Below are positions 8,784 to 16,670 of a DNA stretch of 64,000 nt, piece by piece; position 1 is the stretch's first letter, and each line of letters starts with the position of its first letter. The position numbers and the translations under genes were made by a program. The stretch lies in NCBI RefSeq assembly GCF_034259325.1, contig NZ_JAXIVS010000005.1:248001-312000 (forward strand), in the 5' to 3' direction. The DNA is from Hyalangium ruber. GTDB lineage: Bacteria > Myxococcota > Myxococcia > Myxococcales > Myxococcaceae. Below the pieces are notes generated by a model that worked only from the letters and a program-made list of their open reading frames with translations, did no database searches and had not been told where the DNA came from.

Positions 8784-10028
8784 TTAGTCGGCCTTGAAGC
8801 GCTTGATGAGCTCCGCCAGACGACCGGCGAGCTGGGTGAGTTCCGCCGAGGCGCCCGTGGCCTGCTTGGAGGCCTGCGTCGTCTGCCGCGTCACGTCCTC
8901 GATCTCCGCCATGGAGGCCACCACCTGCTCGGTGGCGGTGCGCTGCTGCTGCGTGGCGAGGTTGATGACGCGCGCCGCGTCGCTCGTCTCCTGCACGCCG
9001 GCGAGGATGCCCTCGACGGACTGGGCCGCCACCGCGCCCAGCTTCTCGCCGGACTCCGTGGCCACCTTGGACGCATCCGCCGCGCTGCCCGCGGCCGCCG
9101 TGGCCTCGCGGATCTCCGTGATCAGGCTCTTGATCTCCTTGGTGGAGTCCAGGACGTTCTCCGCCAGGCGCCGCATCTCCGCGGCGACGATGGAGAAGCC
9201 CTTGCCCGCCTCACCGGCGCGGCTGCCCTCCAGCGCGGCGTTGAGCGCCAGCAGGTCCGAGCGGTCGGCGATCTCGTCGATCACCTCGACCACCGTGCCG
9301 ATGCGCTCCACGCGCTTGGACAGCTTGGTGATGGAGTCGGCCACGGCGATCCCGTCGCTGCGGATCTGCTGCATGGCCTGGATGAACTCGGCGATGGCGC
9401 CCCGACCCGAGCGCGCCGCGCCCAGCGTCTCCTCGGCCACGCGAGCCACCGCGCCCGCGTTCTCGGCGATCTGCGCCGAGGCGTGCTTGAGCTCTTCCAT
9501 CGTGGCCGTCGTCTCGTGGATGGCCGCCGCCTGCTCCGTGGAGGACGTCTCGTGCTGCGTGGAGGCCGCCAGCACCTGGTTGGCCGAGGAGGACAGCCGC
9601 AGCGTCGCCTCGTTGATCTCGCGCACGAAGGTGCGCAGCGTCTCGATCACCTTGCCGAAGCCCTCCAGCAGCGGGGCCAGCTGGGGATCCTCGGTGGTGG
9701 TGTTCCAGCGCGACAGGTCACCCTCGCGCACCAGGGCGATGAGCGCGTCCAGCGCCTGATCGATCTCCTGCGCCGCCACCTGCTTGCGGTGCTCGGAATC
9801 CGAGAAGCGATCCAGCACCTGGTTGAGCAGGTTGGCGATCTCGGCCGTCTCGCCGGTGACGATCTCCGAGGCCACGCGGGCCTGGAGGTTGCCAGCCAGC
9901 ACCGACTTGAGCGTGTCGGAGAGCGGCTTGAGTGACAGGACGTTGGTCTTGGGCGCGGCCTTGGTCGCCGCGGGCTTCTTCGCTCCGCGAGACTTGGCGG
10001 GTTTGTCGTTGGTGGTGTCCAGGGCCAT
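8784..10028 (-). CDS. frzCD: FrzCD: cytoplasmic methyl-accepting chemoreceptor
   Basis: 414 residues from the ATG at 10028; an upstream in-frame extension overlaps frzB and is rejected. There is no signal peptide or membrane segment, so the receptor is cytoplasmic, as in M. xanthus. The N-terminus is Lys/Ala-rich (PAKSRGAKK), a nucleoid-binding feature in FrzCD of M. xanthus; a HAMP-like stretch with NLLNQVLDRF follows, then a long coiled coil. The signalling tip (~residues 245-285) reads IADRSDLLALNAALEGSRAG ... GFSIVAAEMRRLAE, the kinase-contact hairpin of MCPs. Candidate methylation helices flank it. It controls FrzE through FrzA and is modified by FrzF and FrzG. Frz operon, 5 bp after frzB. 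Confidence 0.94.
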   Translation of the reverse strand: MALDTTNDKPAKSRGAKKPAATKAAPKTNVLSLKPLSDTLKSVLAGNLQARVASEIVTGETAEIANLLNQVLDRFSDSEHRKQVAAQEIDQALDALIALVREGDLSRWNTTTEDPQLAPLLEGFGKVIETLRTFVREINEATLRLSSSANQVLAASTQHETSSTEQAAAIHETTATMEELKHASAQIAENAGAVARVAEETLGAARSGRGAIAEFIQAMQQIRSDGIAVADSITKLSKRVERIGTVVEVIDEIADRSDLLALNAALEGSRAGEAGKGFSIVAAEMRRLAENVLDSTKEIKSLITEIREATAAAGSAADASKVATESGEKLGAVAAQSVEGILAGVQETSDAARVINLATQQQRTATEQVVASMAEIEDVTRQTTQASKQATGASAELTQLAGRLAELIKRFKAD

Positions 10029-10033
10029 TGCTG

Positions 10034-10420
10034 TCAGTGCCTTCCTTGAGTCTTTGCGGTTTCCAGCAGATCGATGAGCAGAACGAGGCGGGCCTGATCC
10101 AGGCACGCCCCAATGGTGTACGGCGCGGAGACGGCGGCGGGCGGAAGCCGCCGAAGGTCCGCCACGGGGATGGGGCGCACGCCGCGCACCACGTCCACCT
10201 TCAGGTGGGACTCCCCTTCCAAAGAATTGAAGACGAGCGCCCGCGTGCCGCGATGGAGCGCTCCCAGCCCAGGCACGGCGAGATCATCCGGCAGCGCGCG
10301 CTCGATGCGCAGCACCTGCGAGGCATCCACGCCGTAGACGTGCGGGCCCACCTCGAAGAAGAGGATGTCCACCTCTTCCTCCTCGGAGAGCGCGTTGGAG
10401 AGCTCGTTCTCCTGCCTCAT
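10034..10420 (-). CDS. frzB: FrzB: CheW-like coupling protein
   Basis: 128-residue single-domain CheW-like protein starting at an ATG that overlaps the frzA stop in an ATGA arrangement. It begins with an acidic stretch (ALSEEEEVDILFFEVG), followed by the two-barrel CheW-type pattern (VYGVDASQVLRIE ... RALVFNSL ... LKVDVVRG). It is shorter and more divergent than FrzA. In M. xanthus FrzB is described as lacking the kinase-binding features of normal CheW proteins and acting mainly at FrzCD; the same is inferred here from position and divergence. It lies between frzA and frzCD in the operon. Confidence 0.85.
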   Translation of the reverse strand: MRQENELSNALSEEEEVDILFFEVGPHVYGVDASQVLRIERALPDDLAVPGLGALHRGTRALVFNSLEGESHLKVDVVRGVRPIPVADLRRLPPAAVSAPYTIGACLDQARLVLLIDLLETAKTQGRH

Positions 10421-10959
10421 CGCGCCACCGCCCGCTGCCGCGCGGTCTCGAGCAGCTTGGCGAAGTTGAGCAGGTTGATGGTCTCTTCGGCCGTGGGCCC
10501 CTGGACGACGCCCAGCAGGTGCTCGGTGGCGGCGTCGGCGCCCACGGGGGGCGGAAGAATATCGGAGACGAGGATGCGCCGCAGCCCCAGCACCGTGTCG
10601 GCCAGTACCCCGGCCACGTAGCTGCCGCTGACACCCACGAAGATGCGGGTGCGCGGGAGGATGCGCGCCTCGCCCTTGGCCAGGAAGCGCAGCAGGTCGA
10701 TGACGGGCAGCACCTCACCCCGGTGACCCGTGACGCCCAGCAGGAAGGACGGGGCGCGCGGCAGAGGCGTCAGGAGCCCTGCCCGGAGCACCTCGAGGAC
10801 GTTCTCGCTGGGGACCCCCAGGCGGAGCGTTCCTACACGGAAGCAAAAGAACTCTTGCTCGGGCCGTGCTTGCGTGGTGAGGGCACGGTCCGGGGCGATG
10901 CGGAGCGCGCGTTGGAGGGGAGTTGAAGTCAAGGCGACAAAGTATCCGGAGGCGATCAA
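10417..10959 (-). CDS. frzA: FrzA: CheW-type coupling protein
   Basis: CheW-domain protein that should bridge the FrzCD receptor and FrzE kinase. The domain starts around PEQEFFCFRVGTLRLGVP and continues through LLGVTGHRGEVLPVIDL, GVSGSYVAGVLADTVLGLRR and a C-terminal LNFAKLLE helix. First gene of the leftward frz operon; its stop overlaps the frzB ATG by 4 bp. The start is unsure: no in-frame ATG or GTG precedes the domain, and the candidates are TTG codons at 10959 (180 residues) and 10932 (171 residues), neither with a clear Shine-Dalgarno sequence. A promoter-like TTGACC/GATACT pair overlaps the longer version, which favours the shorter one. Confidence 0.88.
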   Translation of the reverse strand: MIASGYFVALTSTPLQRALRIAPDRALTTQARPEQEFFCFRVGTLRLGVPSENVLEVLRAGLLTPLPRAPSFLLGVTGHRGEVLPVIDLLRFLAKGEARILPRTRIFVGVSGSYVAGVLADTVLGLRRILVSDILPPPVGADAATEHLLGVVQGPTAEETINLLNFAKLLETARQRAVAR

Positions 10960-10969
10960 AACGGGTCAA
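10941..10969 (-). promoter_or_regulatory. Candidate vegetative promoter of the frz operon
   Basis: Reading leftward, TTGACC (10969-10964) and GATACT (10946-10941) are separated by 17 nt, matching the sigma-70 layout (5/6 and 4/6 consensus). The predicted transcription start near 10934 is almost on top of the TTG at 10932. It lies in the divergent frzA/frzZ control region. Seen by eye only. Confidence 0.35.
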
Positions 10970-11061
10970 GGGGACTCGCTCGGACGCCTGCCTGCATGCC
11001 GTTTCGATGGTCCGGCGGGCACCGACAGTGTAGGGTTGTTTCTGGGTTCTTGAGGAGGCAG

Positions 11062-11916
11062 ATGTCCCGCGTATTGGTCATCGACGACAGCCCGATGCTG
11101 GTGGAGCTCACCGTGCGGGCGCTCAGCGCGGCGGGCTATCAGGCAAGCGGCGCGATGGATCTGGCCAGCCTCGAGCAGAAGCTCGCCGAGGGGCCGTTCA
11201 CGCTCATCCTGATGGACGTGAACATGCCGGAGATGTTCGGGGACGATGTCGTCGAGTACCTGCGCACCGTCAAGAAGGTCTCCGCCAAGCTGGTGCTGCA
11301 CTCGGACATCCCCGAGCAGGAGCTGGCCGGCAAGGCGCGCACTTCGGGCGCCGACGGCTACATCCTCAAGAGCGGTGGCCTGGAGGCCATGCTCGGTGAG
11401 GTGATCAAGCTCATCGGGCCCCCCACCCTCGCCCCGGCCGAGACTCCCGCCGCTACACCTACATCTGCCCCTACCCCGGCCGCCGCGACTCCCCCGGCTG
11501 CCGGGAGTCCCGCCAGTGCGAAGCCCGGGGCCCGCAAGCCGCGCATCCTGATCGTGGATGACAGCGAGATGACGGCGCGGATCATCGAGGCGGATCTGGT
11601 GACCAAGGGCTTCGAGGTCCACGTCGCCGACAACGCGGAGAAGGCGACGAAGATCATCCTCAAGAAGCAGACGCGGCCGGATCTGGTGCTGCTGGACGTG
11701 AGGATGCCGAACGTGAACGGCGAGCAGTTCTGCCGGTTCATCAAGAGCAACAGCCTCTTCAAGGGCATCAAGGTGTTGCTCTGTTCAGGAGAGAACGTTG
11801 AGGAGCTGCAGCGCATCTGCCGCGAGGCCGGGGCGGACGGCTACGTCCCCAAGGACGCGGTGATGAGCAGCCTGGTGGCCCGGGAGCTGACTCCCGCCGC
11901 CGCCGGGCAGGAGTAG
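11062..11916 (+). CDS. frzZ: FrzZ: dual-receiver output protein of the Frz pathway
   Basis: 284 residues from the ATG at 11062, which has a strong GAGGAGG 4-5 nt upstream. Two complete CheY-type receiver domains: 1-119, with acidic pair Asp8-Asp9 and phospho-acceptor Asp52 in LILMDVNMP; and ~160-284, with Asp166-Asp167 and Asp212 in LVLLDVRMP. They are joined by an Ala/Pro/Thr linker (~120-158). This architecture, and transcription divergent from frzA, are those of M. xanthus FrzZ, the main phosphate acceptor from FrzE that promotes cell reversals. There is no DNA-binding or enzymatic output domain. It ends 12 bp from the convergent lipoprotein gene. Confidence 0.93.
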   Translation: MSRVLVIDDSPMLVELTVRALSAAGYQASGAMDLASLEQKLAEGPFTLILMDVNMPEMFGDDVVEYLRTVKKVSAKLVLHSDIPEQELAGKARTSGADGYILKSGGLEAMLGEVIKLIGPPTLAPAETPAATPTSAPTPAAATPPAAGSPASAKPGARKPRILIVDDSEMTARIIEADLVTKGFEVHVADNAEKATKIILKKQTRPDLVLLDVRMPNVNGEQFCRFIKSNSLFKGIKVLLCSGENVEELQRICREAGADGYVPKDAVMSSLVARELTPAAAGQE

Positions 11917-11928
11917 CCCCCTTCCGGT

Positions 11929-12918
11929 TCACCGACAGGCGCCGCAGTCCACGAAGCAGTTGTCGTAGGTGCCGCCGTTGCCGCAGCTCTCGGTGAACTG
12001 ACACACCCCGTCCCCGCAGCTGTAGATGTCCGTCGGGAGGATGCGCGTGGTGATGGGGCGGTAGCTCACGCCGTTGTAAGTACACTGCGTGTAGTACGTG
12101 CGCGTCGAGTCCAGCGTGCAGTACGACTTGCAGGAGCCCACGTGGACGATGGGCGGGCAGTCGGTGCTCGCATGCCGCGAGGACAGGCCACAGGCGCGCG
12201 CGGTGCTCTCGCTGGCGTGCAGCAACGAGCGATTGGTGGCCGCGAAGATTCCCTCGTCCGTGAAGGCGTTGCCGAAGAAGCACGCCTCGTCCTCCGAGTA
12301 CGTCTCCAGCTCCGAGGACGTGAATGGAATGGGCAGCCCCAGCGCGCTGAGTCCTAGTACGGAGATGGAGATGTGGATGCCGAACTTGTTGGCGTGCGCC
12401 GCCAGGCACGCGGTGATGACCTGCTGCTCGGCCTGCGTGGCGGGCAGCCCCGTGCTCCAGCCGGGCGCCAATCCGAGCAGGCCCTGCCAGGTGTACTTCA
12501 GGCCCGTCAACGTGCTCGTGAAGGTGCGCACCTGATTCGCGGGTACCGCGCAGAGCACCGCGTACTTCATCAACGTGTCGCTCGCGACCGGATCCGCCTC
12601 GAACCAGCTCTTGAAGGTGGCGCTGAGGAGACCGTTGACCGACAAGCCGTTGACGGACAGCCCATTGACCGACAAGCCGTTGACCGAGAGGCCGTTGACG
12701 GACAGCCCATTGACCGACAAGCCGTTGGCAGACAGCCCTGCGGTACTCGCCAGCGCTTCTCGCCGTGTCTCGGGCTCCGATTCCGCGGCGAAGGAGCCTT
12801 CCTCCAGCGCCCCGCATCCCACGGCTCCCAGGAGCAGCGCGAGCCACCACCCCGCGCGAGGGTTCCGGTGAGGATTGACCGAACGGGCCCGACAGCTTCC
12901 AGTGCGCACTCGCTGCAT
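11929..12918 (-). CDS. Lipoprotein with tandem SVNGL pentapeptide repeats, function unknown
   Basis: 329 residues. An N-terminal signal with lipobox LLGAVGC predicts a lipid-anchored envelope protein. Residues ~60-97 are a tandem pentapeptide array (SANGL once, then SVNGL six times). A ~230-residue Cys-rich domain follows, with CSCGDGVCQ/CGNGGTYDNC-type pairs near the C-terminus (ending NCFVDCGACR), suggesting disulfides outside the cytoplasm. I recall similar 'LSxNGLS' arrays in other myxobacterial surface proteins; their job is unknown. It sits between frzZ and the radical SAM gene, transcribed leftward, with a 180-bp gap to its upstream neighbour. No enzymatic motif is recognised. Confidence 0.7.
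   Translation of the reverse strand: MQRVRTGSCRARSVNPHRNPRAGWWLALLLGAVGCGALEEGSFAAESEPETRREALASTAGLSANGLSVNGLSVNGLSVNGLSVNGLSVNGLSVNGLLSATFKSWFEADPVASDTLMKYAVLCAVPANQVRTFTSTLTGLKYTWQGLLGLAPGWSTGLPATQAEQQVITACLAAHANKFGIHISISVLGLSALGLPIPFTSSELETYSEDEACFFGNAFTDEGIFAATNRSLLHASESTARACGLSSRHASTDCPPIVHVGSCKSYCTLDSTRTYYTQCTYNGVSYRPITTRILPTDIYSCGDGVCQFTESCGNGGTYDNCFVDCGACR
12638..12727. repeat. Six 15-bp tandem repeats encoding the SVNGL array
   Basis: Six back-to-back 15-bp units. In plus-strand order the unit types are A-B-A-C-B-A, where A starts accgacaag, B starts acggacagc and C differs from A at three bases. That is a 45-bp duplication (ABA then CBA). The units keep the reading frame, so the array can grow or shrink in 5-residue steps. 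Confidence 0.9.
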
Positions 12919-13098
12919 GGCTCTACCCCCGGCTTAGAAGAGCAACTTCAGCAAGCCAGAAGAATACCGCTGAGAGCAGCACGGAAGCCCCGGGCGGGCA
13001 GAGCCCCGTCCAGTAGCGGTCAAAGATCCTCACTGCCACTTCAGCAGGCGGCCGAGCGTGGAGGTCCAAGCGTGCGGTACTGAAAAGTCGCGGAGGCC

Positions 13099-14418
13099 CT
13101 ACCGCCCAGCCGCGTTGTCGCGCTCCTCGAGTCCGCGCGCGAAGTTGCCGATGATCAGCCCGGGTCGGGCCGCCTTCAGCCGCTTCAGCAGATCGCGGAT
13201 GCCCACCGGCTCGCCGCCCGCGCCCTTGTCCCGCGCCACCTCCAGATATTGGAGGGGATCGATCGCCAGCGAGCGCGTCTGCACCTGATCCACGCGGTAC
13301 TTGCTCACCAGTCGCTCCAGGGCCTGGACCTCGCCCTCGCGGTCGGTGACGCCGGGGAACAGCAGCAGGTTGAGCGCGAGGTAGGCGCCCCGCTCGCGCG
13401 CCAGCGCGATGGACGCCTCCACGTCCTCCCACGTGTACTTCACCGGCTTGTAGTAGGCCTCGTAGAGATCCTTCACCGCCGAGTTGAGCGAGACGCGCAC
13501 CGCGTCCAGCCCCGCGTCGAACAGCGCCGCCAGCCCGTGCGTGAGGCTGGCGTTGGTGTTGATGTTGATCGAGCCCTTGTCCGTGCGCTCCCGCATGTAG
13601 CGGATGGCCTCGGCGATGGCCTTGTACCGGGTGAGCGGCTCGCCCTCGCAGCCCTGGCCGAAGCTCACCATGGTCCGGCCCGGCGCGTGCTCCAGGTGGT
13701 AGAGGCCAATGGCCCCCATCTCCTCCCCGGAGGGCCCGTCGTCCATCCGCTCGTGCGAGGCGGGAGGACCGTCCTCCGGCTGATCCGAGATGCAGCCCAC
13801 GCAGCGCGCGTTGCACATGACCGAGGCGGGGATGGCGGCCTCGTCACGCACATAGAAGGTGTTCTGCGAGGTGAAGCACCGGTACAGCAGCGCGCACGTC
13901 TTGAGCTGCTTGAGCACCCGGCTGCCCGGAAAGCGCGCCATGTGCTCGTCCACCAACGCCTTCATCTCCGGCGTGGAGTACTTCACCGGATCCCAATGGC
14001 TGCGCTTGTCCGTGTGGATCGCCCACGCCACCGGTCCGTCCTTGCCCCACGCCGCGGCCGTATACGCCCACTGCGGAAGAATGGGCCCGTCGCCCTTCAC
14101 CTCTCCGGGCAGGAAGGTCCGCGTGTAGCCCGGCGGCAGCAGCGCCCCTACGGCGTTGGGCACGAAGCTCTTGCCGCTCACCTTCATCTCTCGCACCAGC
14201 TCCAGCTCCCCCGTGTCCGGGTTGAGCCCCACTGGCAGGCGACCTGGCAGGTGGACGAGCCGCCCCGCCTCGGGCAGCGGGATGGGCGAGTCCTGCGGGG
14301 GGACGAGCTCCTCCCCGCTTCGCAAGGTGGCGATGAGGTAGGGGTGCTCCATCACCCGACCCTTGGGATCGGCGAACAGCAGCTTGGGCGACGACTTCAT
14401 GCCCACCATAACTACCAC
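13099..14418 (-). CDS. Radical SAM domain protein
   Basis: 439 residues. The [4Fe-4S]/S-adenosylmethionine motif is CNARCVGC (Cys202, Cys206, Cys209; CX3CX2C). After it come segments expected of a radical SAM barrel: MVSFGQGCEGEPL (GGEP-like), ININTNAS, VRVSLNSAVKDLYEAYY, and LALNLLLFPGVTD. This core resembles radical SAM enzymes that modify proteins or cofactors, but I cannot name a substrate. The ~190-residue N-terminal part is unlike typical family members. The GTG at 14418 has GAGG 5 nt upstream; ATGs at 14409 and 14400 are alternatives. Divergent from ald over 162 bp. No precursor peptide or partner enzyme is adjacent. Confidence 0.8.
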   Translation of the reverse strand: MVVMVGMKSSPKLLFADPKGRVMEHPYLIATLRSGEELVPPQDSPIPLPEAGRLVHLPGRLPVGLNPDTGELELVREMKVSGKSFVPNAVGALLPPGYTRTFLPGEVKGDGPILPQWAYTAAAWGKDGPVAWAIHTDKRSHWDPVKYSTPEMKALVDEHMARFPGSRVLKQLKTCALLYRCFTSQNTFYVRDEAAIPASVMCNARCVGCISDQPEDGPPASHERMDDGPSGEEMGAIGLYHLEHAPGRTMVSFGQGCEGEPLTRYKAIAEAIRYMRERTDKGSININTNASLTHGLAALFDAGLDAVRVSLNSAVKDLYEAYYKPVKYTWEDVEASIALARERGAYLALNLLLFPGVTDREGEVQALERLVSKYRVDQVQTRSLAIDPLQYLEVARDKGAGGEPVGIRDLLKRLKAARPGLIIGNFARGLEERDNAAGR

Positions 14419-14580
14419 TGGGCCCTCTTCCCTTCGACGTCGTTTCTAGCCGCTGTGCGTCATCCACGGCGCGCCGCGCCACGCTTGCAGGAGCAATCAC
14501 CCGCGCTCCTGGGGGTGCCTTGATTCCCCGGGATCCGCTGGTATGGTCCGCGCGATTTTTTACCCCCCTGGAGGCACGTC

Positions 14581-15711
14581 GTGATCGTCGGAGTTCCCAA
14601 GGAGATCAAAACCCGTGAGTACCGCGTCGGCATGGTTCCGGCGGGCGTGCGCGCGCTGACGAGCGCGGGCCACAAGGTGCTGGTCGAGGCCAATGCAGGT
14701 GTCGGCTCCGGCATCCCCGACTCCGAGTACCAGCGCGTCGGCGCGGAGATCGTCAAGACCGCGGACGAGGTGTGGTCGCGCGCGGAGATGATCGTCAAGG
14801 TCAAGGAGCCCATCGCGCCCGAGTACGAGCGCATTCAGCCCGGTCAGATCGTCTACACCTATTTCCACCTGGCCGGCGTGGACCCCGAGCTGACCAAGGT
14901 GCTCGTGAAGAAGAAGGCCGCCGCGGTGGCCTACGAGACGCTGCAGCTGGATGACGGCAGCCTGCCGTTGCTCAAGCCCATGAGCGAGGTGGCCGGCAAG
15001 ATGGCCATCCAGGTCGGCGCCACCTGTCTGGAGAAGGCGCACGGCGGCAAGGGCATCCTGCTGGGCGGCGTGCCCGGCGTACGCCGCGGCCGCGTGGCCA
15101 TCATCGGCGGTGGCGTGGTGGGCACCTGCGCCGCCAAGGTCGCCGTGGGCATGGGCGCCGAGGTCACCATCCTCGACGTGAACCTCGAGCGGCTCACCTA
15201 CCTGGATGACGTGTTCCTCGGCCGCGTGGCCACCCTGGCCTCCGACAGCGAGAACATCGCCCGCGCGGTGCGCGAGTCGGATCTCGTCATCGGCGGCGTG
15301 CTCATCCCCGGCGGCAAGGCCCCCAAGCTCGTCTCCGAGGCGCTGATCAAGGAGATGGAGCCCGGCTCCGCGGTGGTGGACGTGGCGGTGGATCAGGGCG
15401 GCTGCATCGAGACGTGCCGCCCCACCACGCACGACAACCCCACCTATACGGTGCATGGCGTGGTCCACTACTGCGTGGCCAACATGCCCGGCGCGGTGCC
15501 GCAGACCTCCACCTTCGCCCTCACCAACACCACGCGCCCCTACGCCAAGAAGATCGCCGACATGGGCCTGGTCGAGGCCGTGAAGTCGGACAAGGCCCTG
15601 GCCCGCGCGATGAACACCTACGACGGCAAGGTCACCTACGAGGCCGTCGCCAAGGACCTCGGCTACGACTACGTGTCGATCGCCGACGCCCTCGGCACCA
15701 AGAGCCGGTAG
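14581..15711 (+). CDS. ald: Alanine dehydrogenase
   Basis: 376 residues, full family length. It catalyses NAD-dependent reversible deamination of L-alanine to pyruvate and ammonia. Seen: Arg15 in TREYRVG and Lys75 in VKVKEP (pyruvate binding), catalytic His96 in YTYFHLAG, Rossmann motif IIGGGVVGT (~170-180), and the C-terminal [15 protein letters not shown] block. GTG start with TGGAGG 8 nt upstream. In M. xanthus the aldA gene lies in the frz neighbourhood and its loss disturbs fruiting-body development (recalled from the literature); the position here agrees. A hairpin follows the gene. Confidence 0.95.
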   Translation: MIVGVPKEIKTREYRVGMVPAGVRALTSAGHKVLVEANAGVGSGIPDSEYQRVGAEIVKTADEVWSRAEMIVKVKEPIAPEYERIQPGQIVYTYFHLAGVDPELTKVLVKKKAAAVAYETLQLDDGSLPLLKPMSEVAGKMAIQVGATCLEKAHGGKGILLGGVPGVRRGRVAIIGGGVVGTCAAKVAVGMGAEVTILDVNLERLTYLDDVFLGRVATLASDSENIARAVRESDLVIGGVLIPGGKAPKLVSEALIKEMEPGSAVVDVAVDQGGCIETCRPTTHDNPTYTVHGVVHYCVANMPGAVPQTSTFALTNTTRPYAKKIADMGLVEAVKSDKALARAMNTYDGKVTYEAVAKDLGYDYVSIADALGTKSR

Positions 15712-15735
15712 GGCAACTCCCTACCTAAGTACAGG

Positions 15736-15771
15736 GAGGGAGGTAGGCTCGCCTGGTCCCCTACCTCCCTC
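15736..15771 (+). terminator. Hairpin after ald, possible terminator
   Basis: Perfect 12-bp inverted repeat (15736-15747 and 15760-15771, GAGGGAGGTAGG and complement) with a 12-nt loop, 24 bp after the ald stop. There is no T-run after it, so it may be a factor-dependent terminator or an mRNA-stabilising stem. Confidence 0.45.
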
Positions 15772-15861
15772 TGGTAATTGTTCAGGAATATCCGTTGCCG
15801 AGCGCTGTATGACGCCTTTAGGAGCGACCGTGCGTACAGCAAGCCCGGGTGGATTGCGTTG

Positions 15862-15889
15862 TTGACCTGTCTGTTCCCGTGCATACATT
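15862..15889 (+). promoter_or_regulatory. Candidate promoter of the rpoE1-like gene
   Basis: TTGACC (15862-15867), 16-nt spacer, TACATT (15884-15889), 55 bp upstream of the sigma-factor ATG. It resembles a housekeeping promoter (5/6 and 4/6 matches). No convincing ECF-type motif was recognised. Confidence 0.3.
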
Positions 15890-15944
15890 GATGGGCAGGC
15901 AACAACACTTTCGCCTGTAGTTTCGGGCCTTTGGAAGGCGGGAC

Positions 15945-16598
15945 ATGTTGGACTTCAGGCAACCGAACCGGACGAAGCAAGAATTCGAGGAGTTGGCGCT
16001 GGCCCATCTGGACCCGCTCTACTCCGCGGCGCTACGGCTGACGAAGAACGAGCGCGATGCCGAGGACCTGGTGCAGGACACCTGCATGAGGGCCTACCGC
16101 TTCTTCGACAAGTTCGAGCGCGGCACCAACATCAAAGCCTGGCTCTTCAAGATCCTCACCAACACCTTCATCAACCGCTATCGGCGCAAGGTGAAGGAGC
16201 GCACGGTGGTGGAGGGCGTGGAGCGCGAGGCGGTGCATGAGCGCTTCGTGAGCCGGGACGCGACGGACTTCGCGGCCAACCCCGAGCAGTACTTCTTCGA
16301 CCGGCTGCTGTCGGACGATGTGCTGCGCGCCATCGACTCGCTGCCCATCGACTTCCGGTTGGTGGTCATCCTCGCGGACCTTCAGGAGTTCTCCTACAAG
16401 GAGATCGCCGAGATCCTCGAGTGCCCCGTGGGCACGGTGATGAGCCGGCTGTTCCGCGGTCGCAAGCTGCTGCAGAAGACGCTGCGCGAGTACGCCGAGG
16501 GCCAGGGTGTATTCCGCCACGATGGCGATCCGGTGGTGGCGCCGACCGCGGGTGCCGCCAACCTGGATGAGTACCGGCAAAGGAAGAAGACGGGGTAG
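15945..16598 (+). CDS. rpoE1: ECF-type RNA polymerase sigma factor (RpoE1-like)
   Basis: 217 residues. Sigma region 2 (~20-90) includes [15 protein letters not shown] and the -10 recognition segment [20 protein letters not shown]. Region 4 (~125-185) has a helix-turn-helix around [23 protein letters not shown]. Regions 1 and 3 are absent, as in extracytoplasmic-function sigma factors. It is followed by a zinc-finger anti-sigma gene. Its place between ald and frzS matches my recollection of M. xanthus rpoE1, reported to affect motility behaviour, so the symbol is given on synteny plus family. A hairpin with T-rich tail separates it from the anti-sigma gene. Confidence 0.85.
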   Translation: MLDFRQPNRTKQEFEELALAHLDPLYSAALRLTKNERDAEDLVQDTCMRAYRFFDKFERGTNIKAWLFKILTNTFINRYRRKVKERTVVEGVEREAVHERFVSRDATDFAANPEQYFFDRLLSDDVLRAIDSLPIDFRLVVILADLQEFSYKEIAEILECPVGTVMSRLFRGRKLLQKTLREYAEGQGVFRHDGDPVVAPTAGAANLDEYRQRKKTG

Positions 16599-16609
16599 AA
16601 CGAGGTTGA

Positions 16610-16648
16610 CGGGCCCGAGGGTATTTCTACCCGAGGGCCTGTTTCTTT
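16610..16648 (+). terminator. Hairpin with T-rich tail between sigma and anti-sigma genes
   Basis: Stem of 16610-16623 with 16628-16641: GGCCC, tandem G-A pairs, GGGTA, capped by a TTTC loop and followed by TTTCTTTC (16642-16649). The layout is that of an intrinsic terminator and it begins 11 bp after the sigma stop, 22 bp before the anti-sigma ATG. Confidence 0.6.
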
Positions 16649-16670
16649 CACGGACCTCATTCGAGCGCTC

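Noticed and set aside
6351-9935. 1194-codon plus-strand frame opposite frzE and frzCD
   Set aside because: Codon composition (His/Arg/Leu-rich) is that of an antisense shadow; both frz genes on the minus strand are well supported.
12638-12727. CRISPR-like repeat array
   Set aside because: The units are contiguous, have no spacers and encode a pentapeptide in frame, so this is a coding repeat.
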